Shown here piece after piece: positions 18,837 to 26,503 of a stretch of DNA of 64,000 nucleotides. Made by a program: the position numbers and the translations under genes. Source of the DNA: Halorubrum amylolyticum (GTDB lineage: Archaea; Halobacteriota; Halobacteria; Halobacteriales; Haloferacaceae); contig NZ_SDJP01000001.1 of the NCBI RefSeq assembly GCF_004114995.1, forward strand, positions 62,001-126,000, written 5' to 3'. How positions within the stretch are numbered: the first letter of the stretch is position 1; the number at the start of each line of letters is the position of its first letter. Under the pieces are notes generated by a model. It was not told the origin of the DNA, did no database searches, and saw only the letters and a list, made by a program, of their open reading frames with translations.

Positions 18837-18920
18837 CGAAGACACGTTCGATACGCGGAGCCCACTCAAAAAGGCGTCGGCGAGGGCGAACCCGAGGGGG
18901 TTCGCTCGGCGCCCCCTCGC

Positions 18921-19466
18921 CTACAGGATCGGTTCGGACTCCCCGTACGCGGCGATGACGACCGCGGTCGTGAACCGGTCGGGCTCCGCGGCCGCGGTCT
19001 CGACGCGGACCTCGCGGTCGGGCAGATCCCAGTCGCGGAGGTCGCCTCCGGCGTCGAGTCCCGCCTCGATCCGTCCCCGCACGTCGTCGGGGTCCTCGCC
19101 CGTCACCTCATAGAAGAGCCCGGGTCCCGGGCCGGTGGCCCAGCCGAGCCCGGCGGTCACGTCCGGGCGGCGGCGCGGTGCCCGCTTCGAGTCGGCGTCC
19201 TCCGCGCCGGCACGGCCGCCCTCGCGGAAGTCGACCGCGTCGCCCGGCCCGACCGTCCGCCGCGCCTCGACGACCGTGAGCCGGTTACCGGCGGGGCCGA
19301 GGTCCGGCACCTCCGGGACCGACTCGACGGTCGCCTCGGCGGGGACGACCGAGGAGACCGCCACGAGATTGTAGTTGTGGAGGTTCGCGTCCGCGAGCGC
19401 GGCGTCGTAGGAGGCCATCGCCGTGTCGGCGACACCGACGCCGCCGGCGACGTGGATGGTGTTCAT
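18921..19466 (-). CDS. pdaD: Pyruvoyl-dependent arginine decarboxylase
   Basis: A 181-residue PvlArgDC-family proenzyme. The self-cleavage site is the Ser-Ser pair S38-S39 in NLVAVSSVVPAEA. Cleavage yields an N-terminal beta chain and a C-terminal alpha chain that begins with a pyruvoyl group. It makes agmatine from arginine for the archaeal polyamine pathway, and for modification of tRNA-Ile with agmatidine. Length and motif spacing match archaeal PdaD. A roughly 20-residue charged stretch (about 75-105, GRAGAEDADSKRAPRRR) is an insertion relative to the compact enzymes. Start at the ATG at 19466. Confidence 0.93.
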   Translation of the reverse strand: MNTIHVAGGVGVADTAMASYDAALADANLHNYNLVAVSSVVPAEATVESVPEVPDLGPAGNRLTVVEARRTVGPGDAVDFREGGRAGAEDADSKRAPRRRPDVTAGLGWATGPGPGLFYEVTGEDPDDVRGRIEAGLDAGGDLRDWDLPDREVRVETAAAEPDRFTTAVVIAAYGESEPIL

Positions 19467-19782
19467 CGGCGGGAAGTCGACGGCGCGGGAGGTAAGGGGT
19501 TACGAATCGGGACGCTGCCGGCGACGATCCGAACTCCGAATGAGAAGACTGGCGGTGGCGCGCACCGCCGAGCGACCGCCCTCGGCGGTCGTGAGTAGCG
19601 AAGGACCGAAGGTCCCTCCGACAGCCGCCGGCGACTGGGGCTTTGGCGGTGTTCGCCGGCGGTCGACAGTCAACCGCTCATAAGCGAGCGGCTGGGGCTT
19701 TGGGAGAGTTCACCCCGAAGTCGTCAGTTTCGTATGAACAGCCGCCAGCGATACCCCCAACCCGATTTTTGAACAATTCTCC
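19467..19782. repeat. Intergenic block with hairpins and two CTGGGGCTT repeat boxes
   Basis: This 316-bp spacer between pdaD and mptA is highly structured. It holds a 9-bp stem hairpin (accgccgag 19564-19572 / ctcggcggt 19581-19589) and a small hairpin of the form ggacc-gaa-ggtcc near 19603-19615. It also holds two copies of a box, gactggggctttggcggtgttcgcc near 19635 and ggctggggctttgggagagttcacc near 19690. A third copy in reverse orientation lies at about 21700-21755. No reading frame is convincing. Confidence 0.65.
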
Positions 19783-20712
19783 TTACTTCGCGTCCAGTTC
19801 GTCCCGCAGGTCGCCCATCGTGACCTCCCGCTCGGCGTGGGCGTTGTGCTGGTGGATCGACTCGTCGTTCGACTGTTTCATGTGGATCACCGCGTCGTCC
19901 GAGAGGTGATCGAACTCCGCGACGGTGCCCTCGGCGAGCGCGCGGACGCAGTCCTCGACGAACTTCGCGTCGGCGTGGGCCTCGTAGGTCATGTGGTCCT
20001 CGTCGGGCCGCTTCGCCATGTTGTAGATCCGGGCGCTCATCGAGTCGCGGGCGACGTCGATCACGTCCCGGAGGTCGATCTCGGGGTGGTCGTCGGTGGT
20101 GACGGTGAGCGTCGCGTGGCCGCGCTGGGAGTGCCCCGGCTGCGGGACGGCGTCGAGGAACTCCTCGGTCGTCTCCTCGTCGACGCCCAGCTCGGCGAGC
20201 TTCTCGCGGGCGCGGGCCTCGCTCATCCCCTGCGAGCAGGGGCAGACCGTCATCCCGGTGACCTCGGCGCCGATTTCCTCGCGGGTGCCCGCCTCGGTCG
20301 CGGTGGCGCTGGCGACGATCGTCGCCGTGCTCTGCGTCTCGATCCCGGACGCCGGCGTGTCCTCGCGGGTGACCAGCTCCGCCGACATCGACACCTCGGC
20401 GGTGGTGGTGTAGTCGTGCTTTTCGAGGAGTCGCTCCGCGGCGTCGCCGCAGACCTCCTCGACGCGGTACGCCTCCTCGCGGGTGATCTCCTCCAAGATC
20501 TCGTCGATCGTCGCGAGGTTCCGCGACATGTCGATCCCCTTGCGACCGCTCGGGAGGTCGACGAACACCTCGAACTCCGCCATGAGGACGATGGGGCGCT
20601 TGTCGCCCCGGGCGAGCTTGACGAGCTTCTCGACGCCGGTGACGCCGACCTGCGAGAGCCCGACAGAGACGTCGGGCGCCGACGCCTGGACGTCCGGCAG
20701 CTGGTGACTCAT
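19783..20712 (-). CDS. mptA: GTP cyclohydrolase MptA (FolE2 family)
   Basis: A 309-residue type IB GTP cyclohydrolase, the first step of archaeal tetrahydromethanopterin/folate-type pterin synthesis (GTP to 7,8-dihydro-D-neopterin 2',3'-cyclic phosphate). FolE2 hallmarks are present: an N-terminal [12 protein letters not shown] block, the metal-binding cysteine region [26 protein letters not shown], and the glutamate motif [17 protein letters not shown]. Length and order match the haloarchaeal enzymes. Start at the ATG at 20712. Confidence 0.95.
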   Translation of the reverse strand: MSHQLPDVQASAPDVSVGLSQVGVTGVEKLVKLARGDKRPIVLMAEFEVFVDLPSGRKGIDMSRNLATIDEILEEITREEAYRVEEVCGDAAERLLEKHDYTTTAEVSMSAELVTREDTPASGIETQSTATIVASATATEAGTREEIGAEVTGMTVCPCSQGMSEARAREKLAELGVDEETTEEFLDAVPQPGHSQRGHATLTVTTDDHPEIDLRDVIDVARDSMSARIYNMAKRPDEDHMTYEAHADAKFVEDCVRALAEGTVAEFDHLSDDAVIHMKQSNDESIHQHNAHAEREVTMGDLRDELDAK

Positions 20713-20910
20713 TACGGATACGGTGGGGAGTCACGGGATTAGCCCTTTCGAAAGAGGGAGTCGCGTGGGGTTGTCTCGGTGGCGGCGTGGCGGCGGAGCG
20801 GTCTCGACGCCGGTCTGCCGGCGGCGGAGACCCGGCGTCGATCCGGCGGCGACGGCGAAACGACCCCACCGCTGGTATGGTACCGGCTCCCGGTCGAGAG
20901 CCGTAACGCA

Positions 20911-20920
20911 CCTTTTATAA
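20911..20920 (+). promoter_or_regulatory. TATA box of rpl21e-rpoF
   Basis: ccttttataa lies about 30 nt upstream of the rpl21e ATG at 20949, a strong archaeal TATA box that would give a leader of only a few bases. It drives the rpl21e-rpoF pair. Confidence 0.55.
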
Positions 20921-20948
20921 CCGCGGCAGCGGAAGGACGCCCAAGACC

Positions 20949-21242
20949 ATGCCGAGTTCCAATGGACCCCAGAAGGCGACCCGCGACAAGCTCTCGAACA
21001 AACCCCGCGACCGCGGCACGTCGCCGCCGCAGCGAGCGATCCAGGAGTTCGACGAGGGGTCGCAGGTCCACCTCAAGATCGACCCGAGCGTCCAGAAGGG
21101 CCGTTTCCACCCGCGCTTCGACGGCCGGACCGGTACGGTGGTCGGCAAGCAGGGTTCCGCGTTCAAAGTCGAGATCCCGGACGGTGGCAAGACGAAGACG
21201 CTCATCGTCGCCGCCGCCCACATGAGCGCACAGCAGAACTGA
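20949..21242 (+). CDS. rpl21e: 50S ribosomal protein L21e
   Basis: A 97-residue protein beginning [19 protein letters not shown], with the L21e core ([40 protein letters not shown]). This archaeal/eukaryotic large-subunit protein has no bacterial homologue. Length is normal. It is followed after 6 nt by rpoF, the standard archaeal order. Confidence 0.97.
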   Translation: MPSSNGPQKATRDKLSNKPRDRGTSPPQRAIQEFDEGSQVHLKIDPSVQKGRFHPRFDGRTGTVVGKQGSAFKVEIPDGGKTKTLIVAAAHMSAQQN

Positions 21243-21248
21243 CACGCA

Positions 21249-21605
21249 ATGACGATATTCAAAGAGAAGGTCGACGAGGAGTACGTCACCACCTCCGAGG
21301 CGAAGGAGATCCTCGTGGATATCGAGGCGAAGCGCGCGGAGGACGAGGACCGCGACCTGCGCTACGAACTCGCCCGCGCGATCGAGCACGTCAACCGCTT
21401 CGCCCACCTCGACGCCGAGGAGTCCCGAGAGCTGGTCGAGGAGCTGACCGATCTCGACCAGATCGACGTGCCGACTGCGGTGAAGATCGCGGACCTCCTG
21501 CCCGAGGACCGCACCGAACTGCGCTCGGTGTTCGCTCAGGAGCGCTACTCGCTCGACGGCGACGAGCTCGACGACGTGCTGAACGTCGTCGCGAAGTACG
21601 CCTGA
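21249..21605 (+). CDS. rpoF: DNA-directed RNA polymerase subunit F (Rpb4-like)
   Basis: A 118-residue Rpb4 family protein (MTIFKEKVDEEYVTTSEAKE; ADLLPEDRTELRSVFAQERY). It pairs with RpoE (Rpb7) in the polymerase stalk and binds nascent RNA. It is translationally close to rpl21e (6-nt gap). In most euryarchaea rpoF is followed by a DUF655 gene and ksgA; here the next gene is an unrelated convergent regulator, so the conserved string is broken (see findings). Confidence 0.95.
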   Translation: MTIFKEKVDEEYVTTSEAKEILVDIEAKRAEDEDRDLRYELARAIEHVNRFAHLDAEESRELVEELTDLDQIDVPTAVKIADLLPEDRTELRSVFAQERYSLDGDELDDVLNVVAKYA

Positions 21606-21932
21606 GGCGGCGGTACTCGGTTTCTTCGTTCGCGTTTCGTTTTGGTGGGTCGTCGACTCGCTAGTTCGTCGGATCGGTCTCGATCGCGTCTTCGACGTCT
21701 CCGCGGTGAAGGCCTCCGAAGCCCCAGCCTCGCGGTTCGCGGCCTTCGGCCGCTCGCCGGCACGCGCCGACCGCATCGTTCTTTATAAGCGATCGTCGCC
21801 GCTCACGGTTGTTTACTACGATTTCGGTAGCGACGAACTTCAACGGCCACTTCCGCTATCGGGCACCGCTATTCGCGTGCTGGTCGTACTCGCCCCAGAA
21901 CGTTTTCTGTCGAGGGTCACAGCGGGGTCGGA
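21606..21932. repeat. Intergenic region with a third, inverted CTGGGGCTT repeat element
   Basis: This 327-bp spacer separates convergent rpoF and the TrmB gene. On the minus strand it contains the hairpin gcggcc-gaa-ggccgc, followed by ggctggggcttcggaggccttcacc (about 21700-21755). That is the same hairpin plus CTGGGGCTT arrangement as in the 19.6-kb spacer, in the opposite orientation. A 60-codon minus-strand frame (21661-21843) passes through it and encodes RGWGFGGLHRG; I regard that as a by-product of the repeat. Confidence 0.55.
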
Positions 21933-22739
21933 TCACCCGAACGTCAGCGGCTCCGCCTCGCCCCACTGCGGCTCGAACTGGTCTTTCACGCTCGCCGCGA
22001 ACTCCGCGTCCTTCACGTCGATCATCGCGAACGGCTCGTCCCCGGAGAGCGGGTGCGGCACCTCGATACAGACTTCGATCCCGTCGAAGACGGAGAAGGT
22101 CCCGTCGACGCCGGCGGTCGTGCGCACCTCGAATCCGTCCATGTCCGAGAGCTCGGCGGTGTACCGCCGGCCGACGCTCCGCGGGAGCGCGTCTACCGTC
22201 TCCGGCGACAGCAGCACGCGGATCTCGACGCCCCGGTCCAGCGCCGCCTCCAGCTCGTCTGTCACCTGCTCGCCGATCGTCCCGAGGTCGAAGCCGGTCG
22301 CGGGCGCGCCGGCGACGACGACCATCCGGCGCTCGGCGGCCGCGATCCGCTCTAAGAGGAGGTCGGTGGCGTCCTCCGCGCCGACCGCGGCGGTCCAGAA
22401 CTGCCCGTCGACGGGCTCGCCCGCGTCGAGCTCCGTCGAGATGTCGTCGACGACCTCCTCGTACTGCTCCGCCTGCGTCTCCAGCTCCCGCTTCTTCTCC
22501 TCCAACAGCCGGTCGAGCGCGGCGTCCGGCTCGACCGCCGCGTACTTCTTCGGTCGGCTGGCCGCCTGACTCCGGACCAAGTTATGCTGTTCTAAGCTGT
22601 TGAGCACGTCGTACACCCGCCCCATCGGGACCTCGCTGGCCCGTGAGAGGTCCTTCGCCGTCGTCGGCCCGGTGCGCAGGAGCGCGCGGTACGCGCGGGC
22701 CTCGTACTCCGAGAGCCCCAGGTCGCGGAGAGATGCCAT
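21933..22739 (-). CDS. TrmB-family transcriptional regulator
   Basis: A 268-residue regulator. Residues 1-75 are the TrmB winged helix (LRDLGLSEYEARAYRALLRT, EVPMGRVYDVLNSLEQHNLV). A helical linker follows (about 80-110), then a C-terminal phospholipase-D-like sensor domain common in haloarchaeal TrmB proteins (RRMVVVAGAPATGFDLG; VEIRVLLSPETVDALPRSVG; EPFAMIDVKD). TrmB proteins repress or activate sugar-metabolism genes after binding a sugar or other effector. The ligand and targets of this one are unknown, and it is not adjacent to a transporter. Start at the ATG at 22739. Confidence 0.88.
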   Translation of the reverse strand: MASLRDLGLSEYEARAYRALLRTGPTTAKDLSRASEVPMGRVYDVLNSLEQHNLVRSQAASRPKKYAAVEPDAALDRLLEEKKRELETQAEQYEEVVDDISTELDAGEPVDGQFWTAAVGAEDATDLLLERIAAAERRMVVVAGAPATGFDLGTIGEQVTDELEAALDRGVEIRVLLSPETVDALPRSVGRRYTAELSDMDGFEVRTTAGVDGTFSVFDGIEVCIEVPHPLSGDEPFAMIDVKDAEFAASVKDQFEPQWGEAEPLTFG

Positions 22740-22886
22740 ACCGACTCATCCGTCGGGATCGGTATAAACACGTCGCCGGTTTACACGGGGCAGTGGTGGT
22801 CGTTACACGAGCTACCCCCGTCGGATTCGACGCGGATGACGAACCGAAAGCGCCCCGATCCGGAGGAAATCGGTTCGGTCAAGTCG

Positions 22887-24545
22887 CTACTCGACCGTCT
22901 CGGCGACCCGCGTCATCAACTCGTCCGGTGTTTCCGCGGGCTCGGAGGCGGCGTCCCCGGCGAGCACGACCGCGGACCCCGTCGGCACCGACCGCGGGGC
23001 GGGCGCGTCCTCCCGGTGGGCGTTCGGGACGACGACCTTGTCGTGGTCCGCGACCCGCCACGCGGCGCGGTGGAGGTCGCTGCCGGGCTCGTCGCCGACG
23101 GCGACCACGGTGGTGCCGCGGAGGAGCCGCCCCGCGAGGCTGCCGTATCCGGCGACCTGCACGCTCAGTCGCTCCGTCGCGCCGGCGAACGACTCGGCCG
23201 TTTCACGGGCGACCGCCTCGTAGCGCTCCTCGCCCGTCAGCGCCGCCAGGTCGAGCAGCGCGGTCGCCATCTCCACGTTGCCGTCGAGCGGGCGGAAGGG
23301 ACGGTCGAGCAGCCCCGCGCCCGACCGCGGCCCGTCGACGAAGGAGCCGTCGACGTGCAACCGGTCGATCGCTCGGTCCGCGACCGCGCGGGCGACGGCG
23401 GCGCCCTCGCCGAGCACGCCGGCGGCGCGGGCGTACGCGCTCACGACGCGGGCGGCGTCGGCGAGTAAGTCCGTCTCGCCGACCTCGTCGCTCCCGCGGT
23501 AGCGGGTCACCTCGCCGGAGTCGGCGTCGATCAGGTCGCGTTCGAGTCCGTCGAGGATGCGGTCGGCGTACTCGCGCGCGCGTTCGTCGTCGGTGTAGGC
23601 GGCGACCGCGAGCAGCGCGTCGGCCGCGAGCGCGTTCCCGCCCGCGAAGACGGTCAGGTCACGGCGGGGCGAGTCGAGCTCCTCGCGGTCCGCCGCGGAG
23701 GCGGCGTAGTAGGCGCGCCCGAGCCCCGGACCGACGCTTCCGCCGACGCCGTAACCGGTCCAGAGGTCGTCGGTGAGGAACTCGACCGCGTCGGTCGCGG
23801 GCTCCAAGTACGCCTCGTCGCCCGTGTAGAGGTAGGCGTTCGCGAACGCGCGCGTGACGGCCGCGTTCGTGTCGATCGGCTTCTCGTAGGCCACGTCGCC
23901 CCAGTCGGGCGTCCCCGCGAACCGGAAGAAGCCGCCGGCCACGTCGTCGGCGAGGTGGTCGCGCACCGCGTCGAGCGTCCGGAGGGCGCGGTCGCGGTCG
24001 CGCTTCAGCGCGAACTCGACGGTGCGGGGAAGCGGGAACTTCGCGTCCGATCCCCAGCCGGCGTGCTCCTCGTCGTACTTCGCCTCGATCTGGCCGGCGA
24101 GGTGGCTCTCGACCGCGTCCGTCACCTCCCCGCTCGGCGGGAGGTCTGCGTCGAGCGCGCGGGGGATTCGGCCGGCGTCTCGACCCTTGTCGGCCCACAT
24201 CTGCCGGACCGATTCGAGCACCTGCCGCATCCCGTCCACGTCGAGGTAGCCCGCGCCCGTCAGCAGCTTCCCCTCGGGAGTGAGGAAGGCGGTCGTCGGG
24301 AACCCGCCCATGTTGTACCGCTCGCGCACCCGCGGGTGGCGGTCCACGTCGACGCGGACCGGGACGAACCCCTCGTTGACGTTGGCGGCGATCCGCGGCT
24401 CCGCGTAGGTGATCGCGTCCATCTCGTGACAGCCCTCACACCAAGTGGCGGACAGCGACAGGAGGACCGGACAGTCCCGGTCGTCGGCCTCGGCGAAGGC
24501 CTCGGCGCCCCAGTCGCGCCACTCGACGTGCGTCTCGTCGGTCAT
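22887..24545 (-). CDS. Thioredoxin-fold DUF255 / spermatogenesis-associated protein 20-like
   Basis: A 552-residue protein of the YyaL/SPATA20 type. It has an N-terminal thioredoxin-like domain with CEGC (C36-x2-C39 in LSATWCEGCHEMDA) and the downstream YNMGGFPTTAFLTP cis-Pro loop. It then has a long alpha-toroid (six-hairpin glycosidase-like) domain. Bacterial and archaeal homologues run 550-700 residues, so this is at the short end. The biochemical role of the family is not established. It ends with an AGDAASEPAETPDELMTRV tail. The upstream spacer holds a six-copy 17-bp repeat. Confidence 0.9.
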   Translation of the reverse strand: MTDETHVEWRDWGAEAFAEADDRDCPVLLSLSATWCEGCHEMDAITYAEPRIAANVNEGFVPVRVDVDRHPRVRERYNMGGFPTTAFLTPEGKLLTGAGYLDVDGMRQVLESVRQMWADKGRDAGRIPRALDADLPPSGEVTDAVESHLAGQIEAKYDEEHAGWGSDAKFPLPRTVEFALKRDRDRALRTLDAVRDHLADDVAGGFFRFAGTPDWGDVAYEKPIDTNAAVTRAFANAYLYTGDEAYLEPATDAVEFLTDDLWTGYGVGGSVGPGLGRAYYAASAADREELDSPRRDLTVFAGGNALAADALLAVAAYTDDERAREYADRILDGLERDLIDADSGEVTRYRGSDEVGETDLLADAARVVSAYARAAGVLGEGAAVARAVADRAIDRLHVDGSFVDGPRSGAGLLDRPFRPLDGNVEMATALLDLAALTGEERYEAVARETAESFAGATERLSVQVAGYGSLAGRLLRGTTVVAVGDEPGSDLHRAAWRVADHDKVVVPNAHREDAPAPRSVPTGSAVVLAGDAASEPAETPDELMTRVAETVE

Positions 24546-24625
24546 ACCGACAGTCGGAGCGGGCGGTGGGTAAGCGCTTCGAGAGCGGTAAGCGGCCGGC
24601 CAGTCGTCCGAAGGGAGGGAGGGAG

Positions 24626-24727
24626 GGTGGCGGTCGGCGGAGGGTGGCGGTCGGCGGAGGGTGGCGGTCGGCGGAGGGTGGCGGTCGGCGGAGGGTGGCG
24701 GTCGGCGGAGGGTGGCGGTCGGCGGAG
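24626..24727. repeat. 17-bp tandem repeat, six perfect copies
   Basis: Six uninterrupted copies of ggtggcggtcggcggag run from 24626 to 24727, followed by a decayed seventh (ggcgacggtcggtcg). Because 17 is not a multiple of three, it cannot be a coding repeat. It lies about 50 nt after the stop of the 73-residue membrane protein gene and upstream of the DUF255 gene, both on the minus strand. Confidence 0.95.
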
Positions 24728-24776
24728 GGCGACGGTCGGTCGTCGGTGACGATGCGGTTCGGAGAGCGTGGCGGCC

Positions 24777-24998
24777 TCAGCGCTTGTAGTCGTGGCCGAG
24801 CGCGAGCGTCAGGGCATTCGCGAACAGCAGGCCGACGAACAGCAGACCGGGAGTGCCCTCCAGTCCCATGTAGAGGAGCACGGGGTACGTGGTCGGGATG
24901 GCGATCGCCGCCCAGAAGGCGGCGGCCTTCACCGTACCGGTCATCAGTCCGGCGACCTGCCGGCCGGACGCGAGGCGCGTGGAAGCGGGGGTTGACAT
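24777..24998 (-). CDS. Small two-span membrane protein, 73 aa
   Basis: Residues 1-20 are polar (MSTPASTRLASGRQVAGLMT), followed by two hydrophobic spans (KAAAFWAAIAIPTTYPVLLY and LLFVGLLFANALTLALG). It ends HDYKR. This resembles short haloarchaeal inner-membrane proteins of unknown function. I use the ATG at 24998; a GTG two codons upstream would give MSMSTP. A TATA-like box (gctatatgg on the minus strand, 25026-25034) sits about 30 nt upstream. Confidence 0.75.
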   Translation of the reverse strand: MSTPASTRLASGRQVAGLMTGTVKAAAFWAAIAIPTTYPVLLYMGLEGTPGLLFVGLLFANALTLALGHDYKR

Positions 24999-25025
24999 GG
25001 ACACTTCCTCCTACGACCGGCGACC

Positions 25026-25034
25026 CCATATAGC
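25026..25034 (-). promoter_or_regulatory. TATA-like box of the 73-aa membrane protein
   Basis: The minus strand reads gctatatgg about 30 nt before the ATG at 24998, in an AT-richer stretch. The spacing fits an archaeal core promoter. Confidence 0.4.
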
Positions 25035-25236
25035 CCGCAGAGGGTTCGGGGTATTTCACCACGTTTCTCGCGGCTCGACGACGTTTCAAAACGTCATCAA
25101 AACCGGTTTAAATCTTCATCGAGTCCTCTCACCCTTTTTCTCCCGATCGACGACGATCGTCGAAACGACCGTTCGATCGGCGGCGACGAGGCGGCCTGTC
25201 GGCGTGACACAGAGAGGCGTTTGCGCCTACAGGAAG

Positions 25237-25246
25237 CCCTTATGTA
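25237..25246 (+). promoter_or_regulatory. TATA-like box of the Tat lipoprotein gene
   Basis: ccttatgtag lies about 28 nt before the ATG at 25270, consistent with a leaderless transcript. Confidence 0.4.
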
Positions 25247-25269
25247 GGGCCGTCGTAGCGACGCCCGCC

Positions 25270-26481
25270 ATGACCGAACTCACGCGTCGAACGGCGATAT
25301 ACGGGATCGGGACGGGAAGCGTCGCCGCCCTCGCCGGCTGTACCGATGGAACCGATCCCGGCGCGGGAGACGGGGGAGACGGAAGCGACGGCGGAACTGG
25401 CGACGGAAACGATGGTGACAGCGAGGACGGCGGCGACGGCGAGAACGGAAACGACGGCGGGACCGGCGTCACCGACACGGCGGTCCACCGGGTCGGCGGC
25501 GCGCTCTCCGGCCCCGCGTGGAGCCGCGAGTCGCGGCGCGGCTTCTGCACGCTGGTCACAGACGAGGACGAAAGCCGGTGGCTGTTCGACGACGCCCCGG
25601 CGGAGACGGGGGAGTTCGTCGAGGCGACCGACTTCTCGTCGTCCGTGCTCGCGTACGTCGAGTCGGTCGGGCCGACCACCTGCCACGACCGGATCGCGTT
25701 CGGCGAGGTCGGCGTCGAGGACGGGACGCTCGTCGCGAGCGCGACCGTCGAGAACACCGCCGACGCCGACGAGGCGTGCGGCGAGGCGATCACCTTCTCC
25801 GGCGCGCTGCTTCGGGTCACTGCCGACCCACTGCCGGACGCGATCCGACTGTCCCTGACGGACGGGTGGGGCGAGACCGCGGAGCTGACCGGTGAGGACT
25901 GCCTCGTCGACCCCGAGGCGCTGCCCGGCGGCGTCCGCCCCGACGGCGACCCCCCGAACGTCCCCGCCTCGTTCGACTGCGAGACGGAGGGGTTCGAGCG
26001 GCACCCGCAGGTCTACGGGGACGGGGTCAATTGGGGTGGCGGCGGCGGCGCGGGCAGCGACGCGGGCGGCGACGGACCGCTCGCGCTCCGCGCCGTGATT
26101 CCCGGGGACGACGACGCCGGATCGGAGGAGCTCGCGATCGGTCGCGGAACTCGCTTCAGGATCGAGCTGACGAACGTCTCGGGCCGCGAGGCCTACGTCG
26201 GCAATCAGGGGAAGTACAACCTCGAACTGCGCACGGAGTCGGGATGGACCGAGATCCGCGGGACCGACGGGGACGGCACGTTCGGGTACACCGACGAGGC
26301 GCTTGCCGTCCGACCGGGCGAGACGCTCGACTGGGAGTTCGAGATGACCGAAGCGGGGCTCGTCGAGAACGGTCCGCACGCGGACGCGCTCCGCGTCTGT
26401 CCCGACCTCGTACCCGGACGCTACCGGTTCGTCTTCTGGGGTGCCGCCGACCTCGCGGTGGCGTTCGACTACGTCGGGTAG
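25270..26481 (+). CDS. Tat-exported lipoprotein with a conserved C-terminal domain
   Basis: A 403-residue surface lipoprotein. The twin-arginine signal (TRRTAIYGIGTG) ends in the lipobox ALAGC, so C24 would be lipidated. A roughly 40-residue Gly/Asp/Asn linker follows. Then come a cysteine-containing N-terminal domain (WSRESRRGFCTLVTDEDESR) and a second Gly-rich spacer. The C-terminal beta domain of about 130 residues ends LRVCPDLVPGRYRFVFWGAA. That last domain is clearly related to the C-terminus of the lipoprotein at 39237-39839. It may be a BsuPI-like Ig fold. Function unknown; cell-surface location is inferred from the signal. Confidence 0.82.
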   Translation: MTELTRRTAIYGIGTGSVAALAGCTDGTDPGAGDGGDGSDGGTGDGNDGDSEDGGDGENGNDGGTGVTDTAVHRVGGALSGPAWSRESRRGFCTLVTDEDESRWLFDDAPAETGEFVEATDFSSSVLAYVESVGPTTCHDRIAFGEVGVEDGTLVASATVENTADADEACGEAITFSGALLRVTADPLPDAIRLSLTDGWGETAELTGEDCLVDPEALPGGVRPDGDPPNVPASFDCETEGFERHPQVYGDGVNWGGGGGAGSDAGGDGPLALRAVIPGDDDAGSEELAIGRGTRFRIELTNVSGREAYVGNQGKYNLELRTESGWTEIRGTDGDGTFGYTDEALAVRPGETLDWEFEMTEAGLVENGPHADALRVCPDLVPGRYRFVFWGAADLAVAFDYVG

Positions 26482-26503
26482 CGCGGTCCGCCTCCGAATC
26501 AGT

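Noticed and set aside
21661..21843. 60-codon minus-strand ORF containing RGWGFGGLHRG
   Set aside because: It runs through the hairpin plus CTGGGGCTT repeat element. The only protein-like part is the repeat itself, so it is probably not a gene.
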